This document shows, piece by piece, positions 10,086 to 17,579 of a DNA stretch of 64,000 nucleotides; position 1 is the stretch's first letter; each line of letters starts with the position of its first letter. The notes beneath the pieces are model-generated. The model saw nothing but the letters and a program-made list of their open reading frames with translations. It ran no database searches and was not told the DNA's origin. The translations under genes were made by a program, and so were the position numbers. The stretch comes from 20CM-2-65-7 sp963830455 (GTDB lineage Bacteria > Gemmatimonadota > Gemmatimonadetes > Gemmatimonadales > GWC2-71-9): contig CAWHMT010000002.1 of NCBI GenBank assembly GCA_963830455.1, positions 496,001 through 560,000 on the forward strand. Reading direction: 5' to 3'.

Positions 10086-10442
10086 ATGACCCGCTCCCGG
10101 TCCGTTCGGTTCGTCACGGCGCTCCTCGCGCTGGTTTTCAGCCTGGCGATGGCGGGACCGGAAACGCATGCCTGTCCGATTCACAGCGGCGTCCCCGCAC
10201 CCGGCGTTCCAGTCTCGCACCACCAGGACAACAGCGACCATCAGAAGACAACGCACTGCACGTGCCCGCAGGCTTGTTGCCCGACCGGTGCCATCGTTGC
10301 GTTGCCGGCACCGGCGGCAGGCTGGACGGCTCGGGTGCCGCTGGTCCGGGTGGTCGCCGCCGATCAATCGAATTCGGTTGTCCTCCCCGCCCGCAAGCAT
10401 CTTCGCCCTCTGGCGCTGGCCCCTCCACGCGCGCTCGCGTAA
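10086..10442 (+). CDS. Small Cys/His-rich exported protein
   Basis: This 118-residue protein starts with a signal peptide ending around PETHAC and continues with a short metal-binding-looking segment: CPIHSG, SHHQDNSDHQ, then THCTCPQACCP. It thus has six cysteines and several histidines within about 50 residues. Small proteins like this (DUF2946-like) often sit beside copper- or TonB-linked genes, but I cannot assign it to a named family with certainty. ATG 10086 lies 17 bases after the MATE stop. Periplasmic metal binding is inferred from composition only. Confidence 0.75.
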   Translation: MTRSRSVRFVTALLALVFSLAMAGPETHACPIHSGVPAPGVPVSHHQDNSDHQKTTHCTCPQACCPTGAIVALPAPAAGWTARVPLVRVVAADQSNSVVLPARKHLRPLALAPPRALA

Positions 10443-10496
10443 GCGAGCGTTCTACGCAACCACACTCGAACACCTAAACCCCTGTGGAGGGGGCAC

Positions 10497-11570
10497 ATGT
10501 CTATTTGGAGAATCGCAAGCTGCGCTCTGATCATGAGCGCCGCCCTGACGCATCGCGCCGTCGCGCAGGACTCGACGGTGAGCTTCAGCGAGCAGACGCC
10601 AGTCACCGTCTCGGGATTTGCGGTGGGCGACGCGGGCTACGATCGCAATCTCAAGCAGGGCACCGCGCTCGCCTCGAAGATCGCGCTGAGCCTGTTCCGG
10701 CCGTGGTCGGATCAGCTTTACCTGTTCGGCCAGCTGACGACACTTCTCGAAGCCGCCGACAGCGGGCCGCCGGAAACCCACATCGAGATCGACAATCTCA
10801 TCATCAGCTGGACGCCGCAGAAACTCTCGGCGCTTTCGTTGTCCTTTGGCCGCTTCGATGCGCCTATTGGATTCGAGCGCGACGACGAGCCGCTGAACCT
10901 CGTTCCCACGGAGTCGTTCACATTCGAGAACGCCCGTCCGGTCAAGTTGACGGGACTGCTCGCGCGCTATGCGCTGAGTCCGAAGGTGAGTGTCCTCGGA
11001 TTGGTGGCGAACGGCTGGGAAGTGGAGATCGACAATAACAGCGGCAAGACGGCGGGTCTCAAGCTGCAGGTATTCCCGTCGTCGGGCCTGGCGTTGGCGG
11101 CAGGGGCGCTGTATGGGCCTGAAGAGGATTCGACGAACGCCGCGCAACGCACGCTGCTCACGGGCGATCTCACCTGGCAGCCGATGCAACGCTTGATCGT
11201 TCAGGCCGAGGGGCACTATGGCTCGCAGGAGTCGACGAACTGGACGGGCGTGGTCGGCCAGGCGTTCGTGCGGTTCGGCCGGAAGACGGGCCTGACGGTG
11301 CGGGGTGACGTGTTCGACGATCCCGATGGTGCGCGTACCGGCACGGCGCAGACACTATCGTCTGTGACGGTCTCGCCGTGGTATTTCTACCGGGAAGCGC
11401 AGGAAGGGGTCTTTTCCAACGTCGAGTTCACCTCGTTCCGACTTCCGGCGTTCTCGCTGCGGCCGGCCGTGCGCTTCGATCACTCGACGCAGCCTGTGTT
11501 CGAAATGAAGGACGGTACGCTGAAGAATTCCAACGTGACCGCGTTGATCGAGCTCGTGTACGTCTTCTAG
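10497..11570 (+). CDS. Outer-membrane beta-barrel (porin-like) protein
   Basis: This 357-residue protein has a signal peptide (cleavage near RAVAQD), a run of amphipathic strands (SKIALSLFRPWSDQLYLFG, LIISWTPQKLSALSLSFGRF, VSVLGLVANGWEVE), and a C-terminus ending in a strand with terminal Phe (LIELVYVF). These features fit a small barrel inserted by the Bam machinery. The segment FGRFDAPIGFERDDEPLN resembles the eyelet region of alginate/phosphate-type porins. A strong ribosome site (GTGGAGG) precedes the ATG. It probably provides outer-membrane passage for the substrate of this gene run. Substrate unknown. Confidence 0.8.
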   Translation: MSIWRIASCALIMSAALTHRAVAQDSTVSFSEQTPVTVSGFAVGDAGYDRNLKQGTALASKIALSLFRPWSDQLYLFGQLTTLLEAADSGPPETHIEIDNLIISWTPQKLSALSLSFGRFDAPIGFERDDEPLNLVPTESFTFENARPVKLTGLLARYALSPKVSVLGLVANGWEVEIDNNSGKTAGLKLQVFPSSGLALAAGALYGPEEDSTNAAQRTLLTGDLTWQPMQRLIVQAEGHYGSQESTNWTGVVGQAFVRFGRKTGLTVRGDVFDDPDGARTGTAQTLSSVTVSPWYFYREAQEGVFSNVEFTSFRLPAFSLRPAVRFDHSTQPVFEMKDGTLKNSNVTALIELVYVF

Positions 11571-11578
11571 GAGAGTCC

Positions 11579-12124
11579 GTGCTTTACGATCTACGGCATA
11601 GTGATCTCCGGGTGCGCTGGCTGGTCACCCTGTTGCTCGCCACTCTCGGCACGTCCTATCTGTTCGGCGCGTGGATGGTCGGCCTGTACGCCGGGTTCAG
11701 CACGCGGAAGGTCGCCGAGACCTATGGTGCTGCCGGCGAAATGCCGATGGTCATGCAGATGCCGCCGGAAACCACGATGGTGACCGAGCGGCCGATCTCC
11801 ATGGCGGAGATGGGCGAGGAACAGCATCACGTGGATCTGGACTTGCTGGTCCAGGACACGCACGTCCACATGCCGATGTACGCGGTGATCGCCGCGTGCC
11901 TGTCCGTCATCGCGTTGGGTCTCGCGATCCCGCGCCGCGCCGGCCTCGCGATCATCGCTCTACTTTTTGCCGCGCCCTGGCTCGATTTCGCGGGGATGTG
12001 GCTCACGAAACTCGTCTCGCCGCGCTTCGCGATCGTCACACTCGCGGGCGGATGGGCGATGGCTCTTGGCTATGTCATCGTGGCGGCGTTAGCCACTCAC
12101 CAAATGTGGTGGAGAAAAACATGA
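11579..12124 (+). CDS. Membrane protein with Met/His-rich periplasmic loop
   Basis: I set the start at GTG 11579 because AGGAGA lies just upstream and the product then begins immediately before the first helix. The 181-residue protein has a helix at about 13-35, a hydrophilic loop at about 36-98, and three more helices (about 99-119, 121-143, 147-172). The loop is unusually rich in Met and His (MPMVMQMPPETTM, EEQHHVDL, DTHVHMPM), the composition of periplasmic copper-binding segments. I do not recognise a named family. It ends in an ATGA overlap with the FMN-binding-like gene, so both are translated together. Metal binding is inferred from composition. Confidence 0.8.
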   Translation: MLYDLRHSDLRVRWLVTLLLATLGTSYLFGAWMVGLYAGFSTRKVAETYGAAGEMPMVMQMPPETTMVTERPISMAEMGEEQHHVDLDLLVQDTHVHMPMYAVIAACLSVIALGLAIPRRAGLAIIALLFAAPWLDFAGMWLTKLVSPRFAIVTLAGGWAMALGYVIVAALATHQMWWRKT

Positions 12125-12672
12125 AAACACTATTACTCGGCGTGGCTGCGGCCGCGCTGCTGCATATCACGCCAACCGTAGTGCTCGTGAAGCGCCAGGA
12201 CGCGGTTGCGCGCCTCCTGCCTGCCGCCGATCAGTTCACCGCGCGCGAGCTGCATCTCAGCAGCGAAGACTCCAAGCGGCTACACGACGCCGTCGGGTGG
12301 GAGCCGCCGGATGGCGTCGTCACATTCTACGTCGGCAAGCATCAGGGGCAGGTGAATGGCGCGCTCGTGTTCATGCGCGTCGATTGCCAGCACGGGCCGC
12401 TCGAGCTGGCGATCGGCTACGATTCTCGCGGCAGCGTTCGCGGGGTCGAAGTCACGAAAGCGACGGTCGAAATGAAGCCCTGGGTGCTCGAGGCGTTGCG
12501 GGCGGGCCTGACGGAGCATTACCGCGGTCTCAGCACCGAGCAGGCGCCGGCAGCGGCGGAGCAGGTGAAATCGCACGTCGGCTCGATGCCCGCATACATG
12601 GCCGAGCTGATCGACAAAGGCGTGATGCACGCGAATGCGGCGTACCGGCTGCTTTACGAAAAACGACGGTAA
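12121..12672 (+). CDS. FMN-binding-domain-like exported protein
   Basis: This 183-residue protein has an N-terminal signal or anchor helix (residues 1-17). It continues with a domain resembling the FMN-binding domain of RnfG/NqrC-like proteins: WEPPDGVVTFYVGKHQGQVN, CQHGPLELAIGYDSRGSVRG and VEVTKATVEMKPWVLE. In that family a Thr or Ser near the end carries covalent FMN and shuttles electrons at the membrane. I could not find a textbook SGAT-type attachment motif, so flavin attachment is uncertain. Its start codon overlaps the previous stop (ATGA at 12121-12124). The stop codon is the first part of a repeat array that separates it from the convergent PurD-like gene. Confidence 0.65.
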   Translation: MKTLLLGVAAAALLHITPTVVLVKRQDAVARLLPAADQFTARELHLSSEDSKRLHDAVGWEPPDGVVTFYVGKHQGQVNGALVFMRVDCQHGPLELAIGYDSRGSVRGVEVTKATVEMKPWVLEALRAGLTEHYRGLSTEQAPAAAEQVKSHVGSMPAYMAELIDKGVMHANAAYRLLYEKRR

Positions 12673-12762
12673 GGGACGGTAAGAGACGGTAGGGGACGGT
12701 AGGGGTGCAGCGTTTACGCTTACCGTCCCCTACCGTCTCCTACCGTCTTTTACCGTCTCTAT
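12664..12762. repeat. Decamer tandem array forming a large inverted repeat
   Basis: Four tandem copies of a 10-base unit (GACGGTA followed by purines, 12665-12704) are followed by a 16-base spacer. Four copies of the reverse complement (TACCGTCCCC, TACCGTCTCC, TACCGTCTTT, TACCGTCTCT; 12721-12760) come next. The arms can fold into a stem of about 40 base pairs between two convergent genes, so it may act as a bidirectional terminator. It supplies the stop codon of the upstream gene. Similar arrays with other units occur at four more junctions in this window. Confidence 0.85.
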
Positions 12763-12763
12763 C

Positions 12764-14053
12764 CTACGGTCTCAGATATCCCCACGTATGGAGCCGATCA
12801 AAGTCCTCAAACCAGCGGTCCCCGATGTCCTTTCGATAGTACATGTTCGGGATCATGATGTTGTCGATGCGATTGTAGGCCTGCTTCTGCGCGGCTTTCA
12901 TGGTCGTCCCGGTGCCCACCACGATGAGCACGACGCCGGAGGTGCCGGTCACGACCCATTCGTTGTTGATCTGTTTGACGTCCTCGATATGGACGCCTTC
13001 GCGCGTCGGCTTCTTGAAGATGATGACGGCGTCCTTCGAGGTCTTGGCGAACGTTTCGGGATCGGTGTACGGGAACGGCGGGACCATGATGCGCACCCCG
13101 ACCTGGAATCCGCTGCGCGCCTTGAACGTCGTAATCGATCCCTCGGCGAGCCGGTAGAGCAGCTCGCCGATCGGCGTGAGCATCCCTTCCTGCTGGATGC
13201 TGATCGTGGGGTAGCCGAAGCGTGAGGTGAACTCGAGCGGATAAATGCCGTTCGAGTTCACCATGCAGTTCACGTCGATATAGCCGACGTAGTGCTCCTC
13301 GCGCAGGCGCGGCTCCATCTTCTTGAGCGTCGCGTTGAAGATGCGCGTCGGCTCGCTCCAGAACATCGTCGTGCCCATCTCGCCCGTGGATGGGCCGATG
13401 TCGCCGGGGTAGAGTTTCTTGTGCTCGAAGTTGATGTTGACCGGGAGCACGAACTCTTTGCCGTTGAAGAACCCGCCGGCGGCGACTTCGACGCCGACGA
13501 TGCGGCGCTGCAGCTGAAACGCCTTCACCCGGTCCGCCCAGGCGCGTTGATAGTCCTCCAGGACCTGAATGACATCCTTGCCGTCTTCATCCTCGCCCAC
13601 GTAGAGCAGCTGCTTGATGTTCTGCGCCTCGCCGCTGGGCTTGATGACATAGCGATTGGGGTTGGCGCGCACGAAGGTGAGCGCGTCCTCGAAGGAATGA
13701 AAGTTCTCCTGCGGGATGATCGAGACGCCTGCCTTCTTAAGCTCCTGCTGCCCAAAGCCGCGATCGTCTTCGAGCTGGTCGGTGTACGGCGTCCCGCCGA
13801 CGACCAGCTTTCCCGTCTGCCGGAGCTGTTGCGCCTTGGCCCCCTGGCCCAGCACGTCATCGAATACGATGACGTCGGCCCACGGTACCTCGCGCACCCA
13901 GTCGTCGGTCTTGGGGACGAAGCCGTCGCCGATCTCCTGCTCCTCCTTCGACTCGACGAACAGCTTCACCTCGTGGCCTTCCTTGACGACTTGCCACGCG
14001 ATGTCGGCGATCAGCGCCTCCAGCGAGACGAAGAGGAATTTCTTCTTATCCAA
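12764..14053 (-). CDS. Phosphoribosylamine-glycine ligase-like ATP-grasp enzyme (PurD-like)
   Basis: This 429-residue protein starts at a TTG (14053) preceded by GGAG. Its middle is an ATP-grasp fold with NRYVIKPSGEAQN, GVEVAAGGFFNGKEFV, GDIGPSTGEMGTTMFW and IDVNCMVNSNGIYPLEF. Its C-terminus (GTSGVVLIVVGTGTTMKAAQ and MYYRKDIGDRWFEDFDR) closely parallels the end of GAR synthetase, which joins phosphoribosylamine to glycine in purine synthesis. The N-terminus lacks the usual NGGREHA signature, so this is a divergent member or an ATP-grasp ligase with another amine substrate. No other pur gene is nearby. Confidence 0.75.
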   Translation of the reverse strand: MDKKKFLFVSLEALIADIAWQVVKEGHEVKLFVESKEEQEIGDGFVPKTDDWVREVPWADVIVFDDVLGQGAKAQQLRQTGKLVVGGTPYTDQLEDDRGFGQQELKKAGVSIIPQENFHSFEDALTFVRANPNRYVIKPSGEAQNIKQLLYVGEDEDGKDVIQVLEDYQRAWADRVKAFQLQRRIVGVEVAAGGFFNGKEFVLPVNINFEHKKLYPGDIGPSTGEMGTTMFWSEPTRIFNATLKKMEPRLREEHYVGYIDVNCMVNSNGIYPLEFTSRFGYPTISIQQEGMLTPIGELLYRLAEGSITTFKARSGFQVGVRIMVPPFPYTDPETFAKTSKDAVIIFKKPTREGVHIEDVKQINNEWVVTGTSGVVLIVVGTGTTMKAAQKQAYNRIDNIMIPNMYYRKDIGDRWFEDFDRLHTWGYLRP

Positions 14054-14101
14054 TGTCAGCTCCAGCGAATAGTGAACTGCGGCAAAGGTATCGAAAAAGC
14101 T

Positions 14102-14283
14102 GGTCCTTCGCGACGCGCAGAGGGCGTAGGTATGAAAACAGGAGGTCCTTCGCGACGCGCGGAGGGCGTAGGTATGAAAACAGCAGGTCCTTCGCGACGC
14201 GCAGAAGGCGTAGGTATGAAAACAGCAGGTCCTTCGCGACGCGCAGAAGGCGTAGGTATGAAAACAGCAGGTCGTTCGGGCGT
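14102..14283. repeat. Tandem 42-base repeat, four full copies plus a fragment
   Basis: Four direct copies at 14102-14143, 14144-14185, 14186-14227 and 14228-14269 differ by only a few bases, and a broken fifth copy begins at 14270. Each unit starts GGTCCTTCGCGACGCGC and ends GGTATGAAAACAGCA or close to it. The period is a multiple of three and the array is open in at least three frames on the two strands, but no frame has a gene-like context. The array lies just upstream of the PurD-like start (minus) and about 190 bases before the next gene (plus). I see nothing else convincing in 14284-14468 apart from the ribosome site of the next gene. Confidence 0.95.
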
Positions 14284-14468
14284 GCCAATGCTTGATTTCC
14301 AGAGCGCGAGCCCCCGAGACGCGTTTCGTTGTCTACAAATGAAGACACATCAATGTTTTTCTCACCACAAATCCCGTGGCCCGGTTTATCCATAGCGCTC
14401 CGAGTGTCGGAGACGTCCAAACAACGGTGCACGGCGCCGACGCTGTGGCCACAACAGGAGGGAGCGTT

Positions 14469-15158
14469 ATGAACGCTCAATTACGCAGGCGGCTGGAGAT
14501 GGCCGCGCGGGCTCGTGATTTTCTGCGGGCCCACCAGATGGACGGAGTAGGGCAGGACCTCGGGCTGACGAAGCTCGAGCAGCTGCTGGAGCACGCCGAG
14601 AACCTGGCGACCCAGCAGCGGGTGGGGGTGGCGGTGGAGCGGTCGGCCGTGAAGCAGCGGCAAGAGCTCCGGCGCACACTGCAGCCCAGGATACTCGGCT
14701 ATTTGAGTGCCGTGGGCGCAGTGGCGGCCACCCAGAATGCGGAGCTGGCGGAGCAGTTCCGCATGCCGCCGCCGAACACCACGCACCAGGGATTGCTCAC
14801 GATGAGTCGAGCGATTCTGGAGCGGGCGAGCGCGCAGAAGGAGCTCCTGGTGAAGCTCGGGATGTCGGAGCAGGTGTTGGACGAGCTCACCACGGCGCTC
14901 GGGCAGTACGAGGACACGCTGCAGGCGACCAGTGCAGGCCGGCGCGAGCATGTAGGCGCGCGCGCCGATCTGAAGGCGGTTGCCGCGGACATCAGCAAGC
15001 AGCTCCGCTTGCTGGACAAAGTGGTCCGCTATCGGTTCGGGGATAATGCCGAGCTGATGGGAGCGTGGGAGAGTGCCCGCAATGTGGCTGGGTCGTTCCA
15101 GACCAAGAACGAGCCGCAGTCCGGGGCGGGCGGTAGTGAGACGCCGAAGGCGGCGTGA
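14469..15158 (+). CDS. Conserved-looking helical protein of unknown function
   Basis: ATG 14469 is chosen because ACAGGAGGGAG sits at the right distance; the frame is open further upstream without a comparable ribosome site. The 229-residue product has no signal peptide or membrane helix. It is almost wholly alpha-helical with many Ala, Glu, Gln and Leu, and possible coiled-coil segments around residues 30-75 and 105-190 (MSRAILERASAQKELLVKLG, DISKQLRLLDKVVRYRFG). The C-terminus is a low-complexity Gly/Ser/Ala tail. No domain was recognised. It stands alone between the 42-base repeat array and two hairpins. Confidence 0.75.
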   Translation: MNAQLRRRLEMAARARDFLRAHQMDGVGQDLGLTKLEQLLEHAENLATQQRVGVAVERSAVKQRQELRRTLQPRILGYLSAVGAVAATQNAELAEQFRMPPPNTTHQGLLTMSRAILERASAQKELLVKLGMSEQVLDELTTALGQYEDTLQATSAGRREHVGARADLKAVAADISKQLRLLDKVVRYRFGDNAELMGAWESARNVAGSFQTKNEPQSGAGGSETPKAA

Positions 15159-15174
15159 TGTCCTCACCCCCTGA

Positions 15175-15243
15175 CCCCCTCTCCGTTCCGGAGAGGGGGG
15201 ACGAATAGCAAGGCGCGGTGGCCTGATCAACTGCCGCGCCTTG
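15175..15243. terminator. Two hairpins after the helical protein gene
   Basis: The first is an 11-base perfect stem (CCCCCTCTCCG / CGGAGAGGGGG, 15175-15199) with a three-base loop. The second is a 10-base stem (CAAGGCGCGG / CCGCGCCTTG, 15209-15243) with a 15-base loop, followed by TTGTTG. The second looks like an intrinsic terminator for the gene ending at 15158. The first resembles widespread GC-rich intergenic palindromes. Confidence 0.6.
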
Positions 15244-15294
15244 TTGTTGAGACCGTTGACGATCGGTTGATGTCGCAGCGCATCTTGGCTCCCT

Positions 15295-15867
15295 ATGGCT
15301 ACCGAACGGCGTTACGTTTCGCCGATGACGCCGCTCACCCTCCAAACCGCGGAAGACCTGCTGCGCTTTCGAGAGCCTGGGAAGACGGCCGAGCTCGTGC
15401 GGGGGGTGTTGGTCGTGCGTGAGCCGCCCGGCACCCATCATGGCAGATGCGCCAACCGTCTTGCCTATCGCCTGACGCAGTTCGCTGAGCGGGACGATTT
15501 GGGCGACGTCTTCGCCCAGGACACGGGGTTCAAGATCGCACGCGATCCTGATACCGTGCGTGCTCCGGACGTCGCGTTCGTCGCACGGGCTCGCCTGAGC
15601 CAGGTCTCCGGAACCGGCTATGCGGAGCTGGCGCCCGACTGGGTGGCCGAGATTCTCTCGCCTGGCGATCGCCCGGGCGAGGTCCTGGAGAAGGTCGGGC
15701 AATGGTTGGACGCGGGCGTCCGGCTCGTGTGGGTGCTCGATCCCATCCGACGGGTTGCCCGGGTATATCGGATGGACGGCAGCGACTCGATCGTGCGGCC
15801 CGAGGACGAGCTCGATGGCGAGGATGTATTCCCGGGCTTTCTCGTGGCGTTGGGCGACATCCTCTAA
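15295..15867 (+). CDS. Uma2-family putative restriction-endonuclease-fold protein (DUF820)
   Basis: This 190-residue protein has the Uma2 pattern of the PD-(D/E)xK nuclease fold: an N-terminal LVRGVLVVREPPGTHHG segment, the core Asp in RAPDVAFVAR, and the core Glu in WVAEILSPGDRPGEV. The end is the usual WLDAGVRLVWVLDPIRRVARVY. The family is abundant in cyanobacteria and soil bacteria; nuclease activity is predicted from fold, and the biological role is unclear. It is a single-gene unit with its own hairpin upstream. A second in-frame ATG lies at 15325, giving a slightly shorter product. Confidence 0.88.
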   Translation: MATERRYVSPMTPLTLQTAEDLLRFREPGKTAELVRGVLVVREPPGTHHGRCANRLAYRLTQFAERDDLGDVFAQDTGFKIARDPDTVRAPDVAFVARARLSQVSGTGYAELAPDWVAEILSPGDRPGEVLEKVGQWLDAGVRLVWVLDPIRRVARVYRMDGSDSIVRPEDELDGEDVFPGFLVALGDIL

Positions 15868-15900
15868 CGCTCGCCGCCGAGCAAAGGACCTGCTTTACCG

Positions 15901-17499
15901 TTACGGCGTTGCACCACCCGCACAACTCCCATCCGCCGCCCGCTCAGTCGGATACGTGATCCCCAACTGCTCGAGATACGTCCGGTACTTGCTCGGATCG
16001 TAGTAGTAGCGGCGCATCTGCGGCCGGAACTTCGCCATGACGTCGCGGTTCAGCTCGATCGCAGGGCGATCCTGCGGGCGGATCAACGGCTGATACTTGA
16101 TGTCCTTGGTCTGCACGTTGCGGAAGTAGTCCCACGCCTGGGTCACCAGCTCGGGGCGCATCAGGAAATCGAGCACGGTCATCGCCGTGACCTTCGCGCC
16201 CGCGGTCGCGCCCTTGTGCGCGATCGGCGTCGCCATCGCGATCGCGTTGGCCCAGTTGTGGCCCGGCAGCCCCGGGATGTTGGACGGAAAGCGCAGCGTC
16301 ACCGTGGGCACGTTCCACGACACGTCGCCGATGTCGTCGGAGCCGCCGCCGCGGCGTTCGTCCGGCTTCAGCGCCGGCCGCAACGTGTCGAGCTTGACCG
16401 CGAGGCCCGAATCGGGGACGCCCAGGTCGCGCTGCAGCGCGCGCGCCAGCCGCTGATCGGCGTCGGTCCACTGCGGCAGTCCCACTTGTTTGATGTTCTC
16501 GTACATCGCCTCGGCGATGACGCGATTGAAATGGCCGGGCCACGCCGATCCGAGAATGCGTGGCGGCTGCAGCGTCGTGCTGGTCATCGCGGCGGCCGCG
16601 CGGGCAATCGTGTCGGCGAGCGCGAACAGCTCCTGGATGTGCGGATAGTCGAGCTCGCGCAGGTAGTACCACACCGAGGCGGTTGGCGGGACGACGTTGG
16701 GTTGATCGCCGCCGTTCGTGACGACGTAGTGGGACCGATGCTGCAGCCGCAGGTGCTCGCGCCGGTAGTTCCAGCCGATGTTCATCAGCTCGACGGCGTC
16801 GAGCGCGCTGCGCCCGCGCCACGGCGCGCCGGCGGCGTGCGCGCTCCGGCCCTGGAAGCTGTACTGGACGGAGACGAGCCCGTTGCCGGCGATGTCCCCC
16901 CAGGACGTCGCGAGATTGTCGTCGACGTGGGAGAAAATCACGATGTCCACGTCCTTGAACAGCCCGTCGCGTACGAAGTACGCCTTCGTGCCGACCAGCT
17001 CTTCGGCGACGCCAGGCCAGATCTGCAGCGTGCCGGGCAGATGCTCGCGCTCCATGATCTTCTTCACGGCCAGCGCGGCCGTGATGTTCACGGCCTGGCC
17101 CGAGTTGTGTCCCTCGCCGTGGCCGGGCGCGCCCTCGATCATCGGCGCGTGGCACGCCACACCCGGTTTTTGAGACGCCTGCGGGATGTCGTCGATATCG
17201 GAGCCGAGCGAGATGACCGGCTTCCCCGAGCCCCAGGTCGCGACCCACGCCGTGGGAATTCCGCCGATGGCTTCGCGCACGGTGAAGCCGTTCTTGCGAA
17301 GCAGGTCCACCAGATAACGCGAAGTCTCGGTCTCCTGGAAGCCGAGCTCACCGAAGCTGAAGATTTGATCCACCATCTGCTGCGTGAACTGTGCGCGGCT
17401 CGCGACATCGCGCACCGCTTCCTGTTTGAACGCGGCTAACTGAGAAGGCGGTGATGTTACAGCCTGCACAACTATCATCAAGGCGTTGAGCGACGGCAC
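15901..17499 (-). CDS. M20-family amidohydrolase (AbgB-like)
   Basis: The start is GTG 17499 with a perfect GGAGG six bases before it; the product is 532 residues with a short hydrophobic leader, so it may be exported. Metal and catalytic motifs of M20D peptidases are present: GSDIDDIPQ, APGHGEGHNSGQAVN, VAEELVGTKAYF and the dimerisation-domain His in SFQGRSAHAAGAPWRGRSA, with GGSDDIGDVSWNVPT near the end. This set is close to p-aminobenzoyl-glutamate hydrolase subunit B and related aminoacyl-amide hydrolases. It is divergent to the PQQ dehydrogenase gene, with an 80-base gap holding both promoters. Confidence 0.88.
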   Translation of the reverse strand: MPSLNALMIVVQAVTSPPSQLAAFKQEAVRDVASRAQFTQQMVDQIFSFGELGFQETETSRYLVDLLRKNGFTVREAIGGIPTAWVATWGSGKPVISLGSDIDDIPQASQKPGVACHAPMIEGAPGHGEGHNSGQAVNITAALAVKKIMEREHLPGTLQIWPGVAEELVGTKAYFVRDGLFKDVDIVIFSHVDDNLATSWGDIAGNGLVSVQYSFQGRSAHAAGAPWRGRSALDAVELMNIGWNYRREHLRLQHRSHYVVTNGGDQPNVVPPTASVWYYLRELDYPHIQELFALADTIARAAAAMTSTTLQPPRILGSAWPGHFNRVIAEAMYENIKQVGLPQWTDADQRLARALQRDLGVPDSGLAVKLDTLRPALKPDERRGGGSDDIGDVSWNVPTVTLRFPSNIPGLPGHNWANAIAMATPIAHKGATAGAKVTAMTVLDFLMRPELVTQAWDYFRNVQTKDIKYQPLIRPQDRPAIELNRDVMAKFRPQMRRYYYDPSKYRTYLEQLGITYPTERAADGSCAGGATP

Positions 17500-17579
17500 G
17501 ATTGGCCTCCAAATACGAAGCTGAAGTGGAGCCGGAAAGCTGTATATTCCCGCAACCCACGTCCAGCAGGATACACCCA

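Noticed and set aside
12664..12762. Insertion-sequence ends
   Set aside because: There is no transposase and no target duplication; the arms are tandem decamers rather than single inverted ends.
14102..14283. CRISPR array
   Set aside because: Units are contiguous with no spacers and no cas gene is near.
13292..14395. 367-codon plus-strand ORF crossing the 42-base repeats
   Set aside because: It is mostly antisense to the PurD-like gene; the repeat keeps any frame open because its period is a multiple of three.
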